63,963 nucleotides of DNA. It comes from Actinomycetota bacterium (GTDB lineage: Bacteria; Actinomycetota; Acidimicrobiia; Acidimicrobiales; Ilumatobacteraceae). A model generated the notes under the pieces. The model ran no database searches. It was not told the DNA's origin and saw nothing but the letters and a program-made list of their open reading frames with translations. Shown piece after piece: positions 52,701 through 60,046 of this stretch. The stretch covers positions 1 to 63,963 of the forward strand of contig JAPKZX010000037.1 in NCBI GenBank assembly GCA_026393575.1, given 5' to 3'. The stretch's first letter is position 1. Every line of letters starts with the position of its first letter. A program made the position numbers and the translations under genes.

Positions 52701-53067
52701 AATCAAGTTCCACACCAAAGATGGTGGGCAGGTTTACTGCACGTGCTGCTTCAGCAAAACGCACGACTCCGTACAAACCATTGCGATCAGTAATGGCAAG
52801 TGCAGATAATCCGAGAGCCGCTGCCACCTCTGCTAATTCTTCGGGGTGCGCTGCACCTTCTAAGAAAGAAAAATTTGATGTGCAATGCAATTCTGCATAC
52901 GGCACTGTGGGTTGTTGACGCGACAACACGGGTTCAAACGGTTGACGTGTTGCACTAAATGCGGGGCCATCGCCACCGGCATTCCAGCCCACTGAAGACG
53001 GCGCTCGACCATCAGACAGTCGCGCTTCTAATTCGTGCCACGGCATCGCCGGATTATTGAACCCCAC
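49792..53067 (-). CDS. dnaE2: Error-prone DNA polymerase DnaE2
   Basis: C-family polymerase of the mutasome that copies past DNA damage. The 1091-aa protein has a PHP domain at the N-terminus (YAELHCTSNFSFLEGA near residue 56) and the palm motif PPDIDIDIESGRRE near residue 440, with the catalytic acidic residues. The start MGFNNPAMPWHELE matches DnaE2 proteins of mycobacteria, and GTG 53067 has TAGAAT six bases upstream. A LexA-type box overlaps that -10, so it should be repressed until DNA damage. imuB and imuA' lie upstream on the same strand. Confidence 0.95.
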   Translation of the reverse strand: MGFNNPAMPWHELEARLSDGRAPSSVGWNAGGDGPAFSATRQPFEPVLSRQQPTVPYAELHCTSNFSFLEGAAHPEELAEVAAALGLSALAITDRNGLYGVVRFAEAARAVNLPTIFGVELDCAGGDIVLLARGPSGYARMARAISEGQLAGSKGAPVFSFPTVGETVRDHCIVLTGGRTSAVVQALVQHGPAEAERILRSLVEHFGQRNVLVELWDHGDPIDAVRNDQLVQLAAMLDLECVASNNVMYAVPAQHRLATALAAVRNRCGLDSIDHLLPAAATAYLRSGAEQQRRFARYPGVVERTATLAQEIAFDLSLVAPQLPPFPCPDGHTEMSYLRHLVARVAQHRYGEKPVESSEDLSLRARSWRTIDHELEIIETLGFAGYFLVVWDIVRFCTEQGILCQGRGSAANSAVCYSLGITKADAVSLGLLFERFLSPERDGPPDIDIDIESGRREEVIQYVYARHGRHHAAQVANVITYRSRSAVRDMARALGHRPDQQDSWSKQVDAWGTVAITATQRDHDIPDLVLEMAAEVEHMPRHLGIHSGGMVKCDRPIIEVCPVEWGRMATRSVLQWDKDDCAAAGLVKFDLLGLGMLSALSNAVSFISEHRGYELDLATIPQEDDVYSMLCRADTVGVFQVESRAQMSTLPRLKPRRFYDLVVEIALIRPGPIQGGSVHPYIRRRNGLEPITYLHPLLENSLGKTLGVPLFQEQLMQMAIDVAGFTASEADQLRQAMGSKRSQARMERLKMRLYQGMAERGITDAIADEIFLKMAAFANYGFPESHSVSFAYLVYSSSYIKLHEPAIFCAALLNAQPMGFWSPHTLVRDARRHGVLVHTPDINASSHEATLEQHGESETGLAVRLGIGSVRGIGSELAREIAIHRPYASIEELVTRVPALSRKQVEALATSGAFTASFGDDRRHALWEAGAYGHGNIDKLQGVMGLQTRPTLPGMEPIEEAIADLWATGISPDGHPTIFLREQLQAKGVITADQLPAVPHRDRAMVAGIVTHRQRPMSAKGATFISLEDETGLINVVCSKGCWARHRAVARDASALLVRGRIESASGVINVVAEHITPLFAPATVPSRDFR

Positions 53068-53073
53068 CTCGTA

Positions 53074-53079
53074 ATTCTA
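53074..53079 (-). promoter_or_regulatory. -10 element of dnaE2
   Basis: TAGAAT on the minus strand is separated from the GTG start by six bases. It overlaps the first three bases of the SOS box, so repressor binding would block it directly. Confidence 0.55.
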
Positions 53080-53100
53080 TACGAACATATGTTCGTATAG
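53077..53100. promoter_or_regulatory. LexA (SOS) box of dnaE2
   Basis: A perfect 24-bp palindrome with the core CGAACATATGTTCG, which matches the actinobacterial LexA consensus CGAAC-N4-GTTCG. It lies 9 bases upstream of the dnaE2 start codon. Confidence 0.88.
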
Positions 53101-53109
53101 ACAAGGGCG

Positions 53110-53655
53110 CTACATGCCCAGTAAGGCTTTCGTGGCGCGCAACCCGCCTAATAGACCCACATCAGCAATGGCCTCTGCTTCGTCCCACGCAAACCATCGC
53201 ACCAGTTGGCTCTCGCCTTCTGCAGGAGCCGGCGCAACATCAGGAGCTCGCACCACATAACGCAGATCAAGATGCGTATGCCCTTTCGGGCCCGCATGCA
53301 CATCAAGATGCACAAACACTCCACCATCACTTTCGTGTCGCACAGGCAAACCAATTTCTTCTTCTGCTTCACGCAATGCACCTTGTGCAGCAGTTTCGCC
53401 TGCTTCGATATGGCCACCTGGTTGCAACCACATGTTGAGTCGCTTGTGCATGTGCAATGCAACTTTGTCTCCAGCATCACTCACCACGATTGCCGATGCT
53501 GTGATGTGCACAAGATCTGCATGTTCATTAAATGGGTCCGTAAGAACCGGTGCGAGAGATAAGAACTTCTCTATTGACTCACGTTCACGTTCATCTACTG
53601 GTGTGCGTGCGCCGACTAATTCACACCAGTGTTGAGCATCGCGATGTATCGGCAC
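53110..53655 (-). CDS. NUDIX hydrolase within the mutasome cluster
   Basis: A 181-aa protein. The NUDIX box lies near residues 80-102: GHIEAGE, then REAEEEIG, with all the acidic metal ligands. An N-terminal stretch of 50 residues comes before the domain. It would hydrolyse a nucleoside diphosphate linked to another group, such as a damaged nucleotide. The start is GTG 53655. It lies 24 bases after imuB and has no promoter-like sequence of its own, so it is probably read through from the LexA-controlled imuA' promoter. Its stop lies 9 bases before the palindrome of dnaE2. Confidence 0.88.
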   Translation of the reverse strand: MPIHRDAQHWCELVGARTPVDERERESIEKFLSLAPVLTDPFNEHADLVHITASAIVVSDAGDKVALHMHKRLNMWLQPGGHIEAGETAAQGALREAEEEIGLPVRHESDGGVFVHLDVHAGPKGHTHLDLRYVVRAPDVAPAPAEGESQLVRWFAWDEAEAIADVGLLGGLRATKALLGM

Positions 53656-53679
53656 GCACCAAGTGTGCCACGAGAATGA

Positions 53680-55143
53680 CTAGTCGTAGCGTGCGAGCAG
53701 GGTCCATTGCTGATTTTCTAAACCAACAAGAAACACCCCAACACCACGCCGTGGATGACGCACCAACACCTGCATACGTACTTGGCGGCGTTTGCGACGC
53801 GGATCCCACCATCGCTCTTCAAGTGGCCATGGCCCAGCAACTCGCACCACGTCATACTTTTGGCTACCAACTTCGACATGCGACGGCACGGTGTTTAGTT
53901 CGTGCCTGCCAGTAACTCCAACATCAGTGCCACGTGCATCAGTGACGCGAATGAGTGGTGGCTCGACGGCAACAGATGCAGGTGATGGCGACGGCACAGA
54001 GCCCGACCAATGACGCGCCACCCCATCACCCGTTTGTACTCGTTGTTCACTTGCGTCTGGATTTGTGATGTCAACAAGAGACAGCGGCACACGCGAATAC
54101 ACCGTTGCCATATCGCGACCACCTTCCCACCGCGGCACCGTGACCTGCACACTGCTGTTCACTGCCATCGCCATGCTGGCTGCACGCGCTGCTCGCTCGG
54201 TGTTTTCTTGACTGCCACCCCACAACAACGGTTGCGACACCAATACTTCGCGACTTTCTAACGGCATGAATTCAACTCGCACCACTCCGCTAGTGGGCGC
54301 ATCGGGGTCTGCGGCTGAATTAGTGAGCCACCCTTCAAGTTGATACAACAGTCGTTGCGCAGTGACTGCAGAACTAAACCCTCGCGGCTCACCCCAAATG
54401 CGACTTGCACTCTCTGCATGATCGGTATGACACGTGATTAACAGTCGCACGCATTGCTGACCATGACCCGCAATGGCGTTGACCATGGCATTGATGGCGT
54501 CGCGCGCAGCAGACACCACATGTGCCGCATTAGCCAACGGTGATTCGAATTCAACACTGCACGCAAAGTCTGATGGTGGCGCACCAGGTGCAAGATGCTG
54601 CACGTCGTCACCTGATATCAACAGATACACCCGTTTGCCTTCGATACCGAAACGATCAATAAGAGCAGCTTCTCCCACCGCCAACAATGCGCCACACGTA
54701 CCAAGACCTAACCGTTGAAAGAGATCAACACTGTCTGCTGTAATACCGCCCACGCGAGACAATGAGGCCACCGGTAACGCGGCTATGAACTCAGCCGTAA
54801 TACCAGTGTCGATAACGCACGGGCGTTGGCGTGACACCGCCAAGTGTGCTGCAGCGAGTGCTGCAAAACGTGAATCTGCAATACCTACGCCAAAGGCAGA
54901 ATCCGTGTTGGTATCAATACAGATTTCATGCAGTTTTTGCGCCACCGCGTTATCGCCACCGAAGTAACGCGACGGACCGCGCGCCGACAACACAATGGTG
55001 CCAATGTCTTGCACTTCAACAAGTGGTGACAACGCAGTGACCGCACGCACCACATGCTCGAAAGTGCGAAAAGCGTGTTCTTCACCAAGTTGACCATGTT
55101 GTTGCATCCAGTACGGAAACACCACCGCAATAGAGCGACTCAT
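53680..55143 (-). CDS. imuB: ImuB, Y-family polymerase-like mutasome protein
   Basis: A 487-aa protein starting MSRSIAVVFPYW. It has the fold of Y-family polymerases but the N-terminal metal-binding Asp and the SIDEA catalytic motif are missing (VEVQDIGTIVLSARG instead), as in all ImuB. Near residue 304 it has the stretch SQPLLWGG, comparable to the beta-clamp-binding QLPLWG of mycobacterial ImuB. It would bring DnaE2 to the clamp. ATG 55143 overlaps the imuA' stop as ATGA. Confidence 0.93.
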   Translation of the reverse strand: MSRSIAVVFPYWMQQHGQLGEEHAFRTFEHVVRAVTALSPLVEVQDIGTIVLSARGPSRYFGGDNAVAQKLHEICIDTNTDSAFGVGIADSRFAALAAAHLAVSRQRPCVIDTGITAEFIAALPVASLSRVGGITADSVDLFQRLGLGTCGALLAVGEAALIDRFGIEGKRVYLLISGDDVQHLAPGAPPSDFACSVEFESPLANAAHVVSAARDAINAMVNAIAGHGQQCVRLLITCHTDHAESASRIWGEPRGFSSAVTAQRLLYQLEGWLTNSAADPDAPTSGVVRVEFMPLESREVLVSQPLLWGGSQENTERAARAASMAMAVNSSVQVTVPRWEGGRDMATVYSRVPLSLVDITNPDASEQRVQTGDGVARHWSGSVPSPSPASVAVEPPLIRVTDARGTDVGVTGRHELNTVPSHVEVGSQKYDVVRVAGPWPLEERWWDPRRKRRQVRMQVLVRHPRRGVGVFLVGLENQQWTLLARYD

Positions 55144-55787
55144 AATGCACTCGGTAACTGCACTGTGCATGAACGGTGCGCATACACACGACGCCCCGAA
55201 GCAGACACTTCCACCGTGCGTGAATGAGCATGAGTATCAAACTGCCAATCAACGGTCCGCGCGCTAAACGATGCGTCGAGAGAGAATGCACCAGGGTTTC
55301 CCAATACAAACAACACAGTGCCTTGCGCTTTCACACGCGTGGCAATGCGTCGTGCTTCAGATTGCGAACACACAGGCGACGACACTGCAACAAGATCGAC
55401 ACCGTCGACCAATGCACCTACTACTGGCGACATGACAGACGATGTGTTGTCGCCAGACACACACAATGTGCGATGCAACGCCACGCCATGTTCGTATGCA
55501 GACATAAGGCCGGCGCTAGGCATGTTGACCATGGCAAACCATGAACCGCCCCTAGTGGCTGCAGCAACAAGACCAAACAACAGCGACGTAGCGGCGTCAC
55601 CCGTGCAGCCATATATGTAGCCGCGCTCGAGACCTGCTGCCGGCAACAACGGCGCTAATTGCGAAGCAACTGCAATGGGACCAAACCCACTGGCAACATG
55701 GGCATGCATACGTTCAGCAAACTGCACACCAGTTTCCACGCCCGCAATGCGCATGCCTGCAAGTTCTTCAAAAGCGACGCGTCCCAT
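55140..55787 (-). CDS. imuA': ImuA', RecA-like mutasome protein
   Basis: A 215-aa protein, the first gene of the mutasome operon. The overall layout is that of mycobacterial ImuA', with GLERGYIYGCTGDAATSLLFGL near residue 53 in the place of a Walker A loop (degenerate: no GKT/S), and LVAVSSPVCSQSEARRIATRVKAQGTVLFVLG near residue 130. It would support ImuB and DnaE2. It has TACGCT six bases before the ATG and an SOS box directly before that. It is coupled to imuB by a four-base overlap. Confidence 0.85.
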   Translation of the reverse strand: MGRVAFEELAGMRIAGVETGVQFAERMHAHVASGFGPIAVASQLAPLLPAAGLERGYIYGCTGDAATSLLFGLVAAATRGGSWFAMVNMPSAGLMSAYEHGVALHRTLCVSGDNTSSVMSPVVGALVDGVDLVAVSSPVCSQSEARRIATRVKAQGTVLFVLGNPGAFSLDASFSARTVDWQFDTHAHSRTVEVSASGRRVYAHRSCTVQLPSAL

Positions 55788-55793
55788 GGGGCC

Positions 55794-55799
55794 AGCGTA
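55794..55799 (-). promoter_or_regulatory. -10 element of imuA'
   Basis: TACGCT on the minus strand is separated from the ATG at 55787 by six bases; it abuts the SOS box. Confidence 0.5.
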
Positions 55800-55800
55800 G

Positions 55801-55814
55801 CGAACACATGTTCG
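55801..55814. promoter_or_regulatory. LexA (SOS) box of imuA'-imuB
   Basis: CGAACACATGTTCG keeps the CGAAC and GTTCG half-sites with four bases between. It lies one base upstream of the -10, between -10 and -35. Confidence 0.85.
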
Positions 55815-55848
55815 GTAGTTTCAGGGCCTCATACGAAGCCCAAGGGCT

Positions 55849-56310
55849 CTAGCCCTGTTTTGCCAACCAACGCTCGCGGCCGAGACGGCTGCGTTCCCAC
55901 AAGTGCGCAGGAATACGAGGGTCACGACCAGAGGCTGCAGCATCTTCGGCTGACTCCACTGGAGCAGCGGCGGCTTCGGCAGGCATGTTGGCTAATAGTT
56001 CTTCCAGAGTTGGTTGCACCATTCCTGGCTTCCAGTACTGGTACAAATCGCGAACAATTTCGTCGAGACCAGACTGCGTGGCACCAGGAGCCAACGTTGC
56101 AGAGATGATGTTGCCGTACACATGCACGCCAGCTACTTGGCCAGACTCAAAGAATCGACGCGCAAGAACTGCAGCGGGGCGTGGGCCCTTGGCCTGATCG
56201 GCACTGGTGAAACGTTCGTGCCCCATGCCTGTGAGAGACCGATTGGTTTCAAAGCGCACAATGGCGGGAGACCCACCGGCTGACTGTTCGACTGCTACTG
56301 GTTGACCCAT
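55849..56310 (-). CDS. NifU/Nfu N-terminal-domain-like protein
   Basis: A 153-aa protein. Residues 1-95 resemble the N-terminal domain of Nfu scaffold proteins (SPAIVRFETNRSL, then PAAVLARRFFESGQVAGVHVYGNIISATL), in which a small segment GVxxVHVxxNxVTV recurs. The Cys-containing iron-sulfur domain of complete Nfu proteins is absent, so an iron-sulfur role is uncertain. The rest is Ala/Glu-rich and basic at the end. TATCGT lies six bases before the ATG, so the start is well supported. Confidence 0.6.
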   Translation of the reverse strand: MGQPVAVEQSAGGSPAIVRFETNRSLTGMGHERFTSADQAKGPRPAAVLARRFFESGQVAGVHVYGNIISATLAPGATQSGLDEIVRDLYQYWKPGMVQPTLEELLANMPAEAAAAPVESAEDAAASGRDPRIPAHLWERSRLGRERWLAKQG

Positions 56311-56316
56311 ATGACC

Positions 56317-56322
56317 ACGATA
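56317..56322 (-). promoter_or_regulatory. -10 element of the Nfu-like gene
   Basis: TATCGT on the minus strand is six bases before the ATG at 56310. Confidence 0.45.
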
Positions 56323-56442
56323 CTCAATGGGCTATGTGACAAAGGCACCAATCGGTTGGCTTCGCAAAAATACCCCCTCCCCAAGTACCGTAAGGCACAG
56401 CAATGAGCGACCTACGGGTCTGATTCAGGGGAATTCACCACC

Positions 56443-57684
56443 ATGGCAAACATCAGTATTGAACAGTTCGAAAAAGAAGCACTCGCTTTCCTTGAGTCGA
56501 ACGCCGAACGCCGTCCCGTTGAAAAAGCATTTGTATGGGGCGAGGGTTCCGACAACTTCTACCGCGAGAAAGATCGCGAACAAGAAGCCATCAACGCTGA
56601 AGAAGGAAAAATCTGGCGCCAGAAAAAGTTTGATGCTGGTTACGGATGGATTACCGGACCCGAGGCATACGGCGGACGTCAACTTCCCCCTGCATACGAC
56701 CGTTTGTACAACCAACTTGAAGCAACATTCCGTGTGCCCGACCAAAGTGTGTTCGCCATCAGCCTTGGCATGGTGACGCCAACCATCTTGGATCACGGTT
56801 CACAAACTGCACGCGACCTATACGTGCGTAAATTGTGGCGCGGCGAAATGATCGCCTCACAGTTGTTCTCTGAACCAGGCGCAGGTTCCGACCTTGCATC
56901 TCTCACCACAAAAGCCGTGAAAGACGGAGACGAGTGGGTCATCACTGGTCAGAAAGTGTGGACAACTGGTGCGCACTATTCAGACATTGGTGAAATCATG
57001 ACTCGCACCGACTGGAACTTGCCAAAGCACAAGGGCCTCACTGCATTCATCATCGATTTCAAAGATCCAAATGTCGAAGTACGCCCACTCAAGCAAATGA
57101 CCGGCGGCGCAAGCTTCAACGAAATCTTCTTCAACGAGGTTCGCGTAAAAGACGACCATCGTTTGGGTGACGTGAACAACGGCTGGAACGTTGCTCTCAC
57201 CACACTGATGAACGAGCGAGCATCTATCGGCAGCAACAACGCTGGCGACAACAACCTCATCACACGTGTCATTGCAATGGTGAAGCACTATGGCCTCGAG
57301 TCAGACCCGCTTATTCGTCATGACCTTGCCGACATCGTGATGAACTACCGCATCGCCAACATGAACGCACAACGCGCAACAGCAAAAGCAAAGGCCGGAC
57401 AGTTGCCCGGACCAGAAGGCTCTATCGGCAAGATGGTGCTTGTGAACAATCAGGCTCGCCTCGTGAAGTTCATCTCACATGTTCTCGGACCAAAACTCAT
57501 CGCAGACAGCGGCGAGTGGGGCACCTTTGCATGGGCAAACTTTGTTCTCGGAACACCAGGTCTTCGTATCGCAGGTGGCTCCGACGAAGTGATGCGCAAC
57601 ATCGTTGGTGAGCGCGTACTTGGTCTTCCAAAGGACATGGGAATCGACTCCCGTTCACCTTTCAAAGACATCAAGGTTTCCTAA
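56443..57684 (+). CDS. Acyl-CoA dehydrogenase
   Basis: FAD-dependent flavoprotein of 413 aa that oxidises an acyl-CoA to the enoyl-CoA. ASQLFSEPGAGSDLASL near residue 138 and QKVWTTGAHYSDIGEIMTRT near residue 170 are the two signature stretches; GGASFNEIFFNEVRV near residue 221 and the C-terminal PGLRIAGGSDEVMRNIVGERVLGLP near residue 371 complete the pattern. The catalytic base is not certain by eye. GGGGA lies 12 bases before the ATG. The 131-bp gap before it holds no other gene that I can see. It probably works with the other CoA enzymes of the window. Confidence 0.93.
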   Translation: MANISIEQFEKEALAFLESNAERRPVEKAFVWGEGSDNFYREKDREQEAINAEEGKIWRQKKFDAGYGWITGPEAYGGRQLPPAYDRLYNQLEATFRVPDQSVFAISLGMVTPTILDHGSQTARDLYVRKLWRGEMIASQLFSEPGAGSDLASLTTKAVKDGDEWVITGQKVWTTGAHYSDIGEIMTRTDWNLPKHKGLTAFIIDFKDPNVEVRPLKQMTGGASFNEIFFNEVRVKDDHRLGDVNNGWNVALTTLMNERASIGSNNAGDNNLITRVIAMVKHYGLESDPLIRHDLADIVMNYRIANMNAQRATAKAKAGQLPGPEGSIGKMVLVNNQARLVKFISHVLGPKLIADSGEWGTFAWANFVLGTPGLRIAGGSDEVMRNIVGERVLGLPKDMGIDSRSPFKDIKVS

Positions 57685-57691
57685 ACCTCAC

Positions 57692-57705
57692 GTCGCATTA
57701 GCGAC
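57692..57705. terminator. Short hairpin between converging genes
   Basis: GTCGC and GCGAC form a five-base stem around ATTA, between the stops of the acyl-CoA dehydrogenase and rnhB genes. No strong T-tract. Confidence 0.3.
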
Positions 57706-57708
57706 TAG

Positions 57709-58332
57709 TTACACACCTAAGTTCCATGACTTGCGATGTAAGTCGGTTACTCCATGAGTCTTGATTGCATCAGTATGTATGGCTGCGCCATACCCCTTGT
57801 TGCCACTCCATCCGTAATGCGGAAACTGCTCATGCAGTTGCGTCATTAATGCATCGCGTTCCACTTTGGCAATCACACTTGCGGCAGATACACACGCACA
57901 ATTCTGGTCTGCTTTCACACGCGTGATCACTCGTGGCCCGTTGTCTTCTTCCAACAAGAAACTGTTGTTGCCATCCAAGATGATGATGTCTGGCCTCACA
58001 CCAAGCGAAGTTAAAGCTCGACTGCCAGCAAGACTTAATGCAGCCATGATTCCGTGCTTATCTATCTCGGCTGCAGTGGCAGAACCCGTTGCCCACGCAA
58101 TGCCCCATGCTTGAGCCACTGGCACCATTGCCTCACGCCGCTTTATAGTCATCAACTTCGAATCGGCAAGACCTTCGGGCACAGCACCAATAGACGCATC
58201 AATAGCCACCACACCCACCGTCACCGGCCCAGCAAGCGCACCGCGACCCACTTCATCCATGCCTGCGACAATGCGAGCACCAGTTGCAAACAATTCGCGT
58301 TCGAATTCAAGTGTGGGAACCGGACGAGCCAT
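57709..58332 (-). CDS. rnhB: Ribonuclease HII
   Basis: Cuts RNA in RNA-DNA hybrids and single ribonucleotides in DNA. The 207-aa protein has the active-site MDEVGRGALAGPV near residue 25, DSKLM near residue 57 and ILDGNNSF near residue 116; KADQNCACVSAASVIAKVERD near residue 142 is also typical. ATG 58332 (MARPVPTLE) has TACGCT seven bases upstream and is chosen over the longer frame to 58371, which overlaps the divergent MOSC gene. Confidence 0.95.
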   Translation of the reverse strand: MARPVPTLEFERELFATGARIVAGMDEVGRGALAGPVTVGVVAIDASIGAVPEGLADSKLMTIKRREAMVPVAQAWGIAWATGSATAAEIDKHGIMAALSLAGSRALTSLGVRPDIIILDGNNSFLLEEDNGPRVITRVKADQNCACVSAASVIAKVERDALMTQLHEQFPHYGWSGNKGYGAAIHTDAIKTHGVTDLHRKSWNLGV

Positions 58333-58339
58333 AGCAACG

Positions 58340-58349
58340 AGCGTAGGCT
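58340..58349. promoter_or_regulatory. Overlapping divergent -10 elements (rnhB and MOSC gene)
   Basis: TACGCT for rnhB (minus, 58340-58345) and TAGGCT for the MOSC gene (plus, 58344-58349) share two base pairs. The start codons lie seven and six bases away. Both mRNAs would be leaderless, and RNA polymerase could serve only one side at a time. Confidence 0.5.
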
Positions 58350-58355
58350 TCACAC

Positions 58356-59150
58356 ATGCCCCGCCACGCATCCATCACTGTCGGAAACTATGCGTACACA
58401 GCACAAGATGCACGTGGCACCCTCGAAGAACTGAATGATATTTGGGGTCACTACACACATGCGTCAACTATCCCTGAAGGCTGGCTTGCTGGCGCACGTG
58501 GTTATCTCGCCGAGATGTCATCACTTGCGGGCATCACATTGCCGTCACTCGAGAACGTTGACTCAGCATTTGCCGCCGTGCATACATCTGTCATAGAAAA
58601 ATACGACGATCTCACTGAACCACAGATTGAGTCATTGCTTGCCGCTATGTGGCGCTTCTTTCCCACAATGCGTTCTTTAGAGATTGAGCACATCGGTACC
58701 GTTGCACATCTGCACGCTTCAAAAGGACTACCGAAGAAGCCAATCGATTCAGCGGTGATTGCCTGGAACGGCGTTCAAGGCGATGTGCAGTCCTGGCGCG
58801 TAGGGCACGGGCGTCCGTGGCAAGCGTTGTGTATTTGGTCAACCGATGCCATTGACACATTGCGCGCAGAAGGTCATCCGATTGGTCCAGGGTTTGCCGG
58901 CGAGAACATCACGGTCTCTGGTATCCCATCTGCTGCATTTCGTCCTGGTGCACATTTTCGCATTGGCACCATGCGCGGTTTTCTTACTTCATACGCAATC
59001 CCTTGCAAACAAAACAACGATTGGTTTGCGAACAAAGATTTCAAACGCATGAGCCACGAACGCGGCGATGAATGCCGGCTCTACGCAATGGTTACGACGT
59101 GTGGAACCATCAGCATTGGCGACACATTCGAGTTGTTCACAGATCGTTAG
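58356..59150 (+). CDS. MOSC-domain protein with N-terminal extension
   Basis: A 264-aa protein. The MOSC (molybdenum cofactor sulfurase C-terminal) domain starts near residue 130, with GVQGDVQ, HGRPWQALCIWS, GPGFAGENITVSG and the conserved Cys in IPCKQN near residue 217. The domain is found in enzymes handling sulfur or N-hydroxylated compounds with molybdenum cofactor. The preceding 120 residues are not usual for YiiM-like proteins; they are helical and I do not recognise them. It overlaps the secernin gene by four bases at the end (convergent). Confidence 0.85.
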   Translation: MPRHASITVGNYAYTAQDARGTLEELNDIWGHYTHASTIPEGWLAGARGYLAEMSSLAGITLPSLENVDSAFAAVHTSVIEKYDDLTEPQIESLLAAMWRFFPTMRSLEIEHIGTVAHLHASKGLPKKPIDSAVIAWNGVQGDVQSWRVGHGRPWQALCIWSTDAIDTLRAEGHPIGPGFAGENITVSGIPSAAFRPGAHFRIGTMRGFLTSYAIPCKQNNDWFANKDFKRMSHERGDECRLYAMVTTCGTISIGDTFELFTDR

Positions 59151-60046
59151 ACCACAGCGATCAACCGCGACATTTCGCTGAATCTGGCAGTGGCGTACGG
59201 CGTGCTGCATGGCGAACCTTGGGCCCACCACAAATGGGGATCATCGTTGATCTCCACAATCATCGAAGCCGTGGTTGCTTCAACTAACTCACCATCACTA
59301 TTGGCATGCATGCAGACAGTCCAGCCATCGTCTCCGCCCACATGAGATTGCAAGTGTTGTTGCAACAACTCGGTTGAGACTGAATCTGTGGCCAACACTT
59401 CTCGCGAAGCGGTCAAACGTGGGTCGACTAACAGATGCACTGGCTGTTTGGGGTGACGATGAGCAGCATCGAATGCAGGAATGGTGGTGCGATTCGAAAT
59501 TGCCCATGTGCGCGTCACTTGCATTGCCTCCACAACGTTGCCGCTGGTCTCCACCACCCACGCATCGGCTGGGTCGGCAATCAGGAAACTCGACCAATAT
59601 GGTCTTGCACGCTCACCATTGCTCGTGTCATGCCCACTTCCACCCTGTCCGTACGTATCAATCATCACTGAGACAACGTGTACGGCCTCCACAGCGCTTG
59701 CCGCACGCTCTAGTGCTAATCGCACCAAATCCATCCCAATCAGTGCAGGAGGCGCCGTACGAGGATCGTTGGTGGTGTAGATGGTTTCGTTTCCCATCGC
59801 AACGCCTGCTTCGTTCACACCGTGCTCTGCACCCCAACACCATTTCGGCATCGACAACACGGACGCCAATGTCTCACCGCGCGCCGGCGCAACATTTATA
59901 TGTGTGGCGGTTAACGAGCCAACATCTCGACGTGGTGGGTTCCAACGAATGATCTGTTGCTCTGTTGGTGGCCTGTCTGAGTTCTTTGCAAACAGTGTGT
60001 GCCCCGTAGAGCTATGTGACGGCAGTGCTACGAGACAATCACACAT
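59147..60046 (-). CDS. Peptidase C69/secernin-like protein
   Basis: A 299-aa N-terminal-nucleophile hydrolase. After Met the sequence is CDCLVALP, then GHTLFAKNSDRPPTEQQ near residue 17, which is the family's signature with Cys as the nucleophile. EHGVNEAGVAMGNETIYT near residue 75 and the later SWxxGNxxT-like pattern also fit. Members are dipeptidases or acyl hydrolases. The start is ATG 60046 (MCDC), because the nucleophile must follow the Met. It overlaps the gene before it by eight bases. Confidence 0.88.
   Translation of the reverse strand: MCDCLVALPSHSSTGHTLFAKNSDRPPTEQQIIRWNPPRRDVGSLTATHINVAPARGETLASVLSMPKWCWGAEHGVNEAGVAMGNETIYTTNDPRTAPPALIGMDLVRLALERAASAVEAVHVVSVMIDTYGQGGSGHDTSNGERARPYWSSFLIADPADAWVVETSGNVVEAMQVTRTWAISNRTTIPAFDAAHRHPKQPVHLLVDPRLTASREVLATDSVSTELLQQHLQSHVGGDDGWTVCMHANSDGELVEATTASMIVEINDDPHLWWAQGSPCSTPYATARFSEMSRLIAVV

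Noticed and set aside
49792-55787. A mobile cassette origin for the mutasome
   Set aside because: No integrase, direct repeats or odd composition by eye; the genes are standard chromosomal genes in actinobacteria.
59275-59952. 225-aa open frame on the plus strand
   Set aside because: Antisense to the secernin-like gene; His/Arg/Ser-rich without recognisable motifs.
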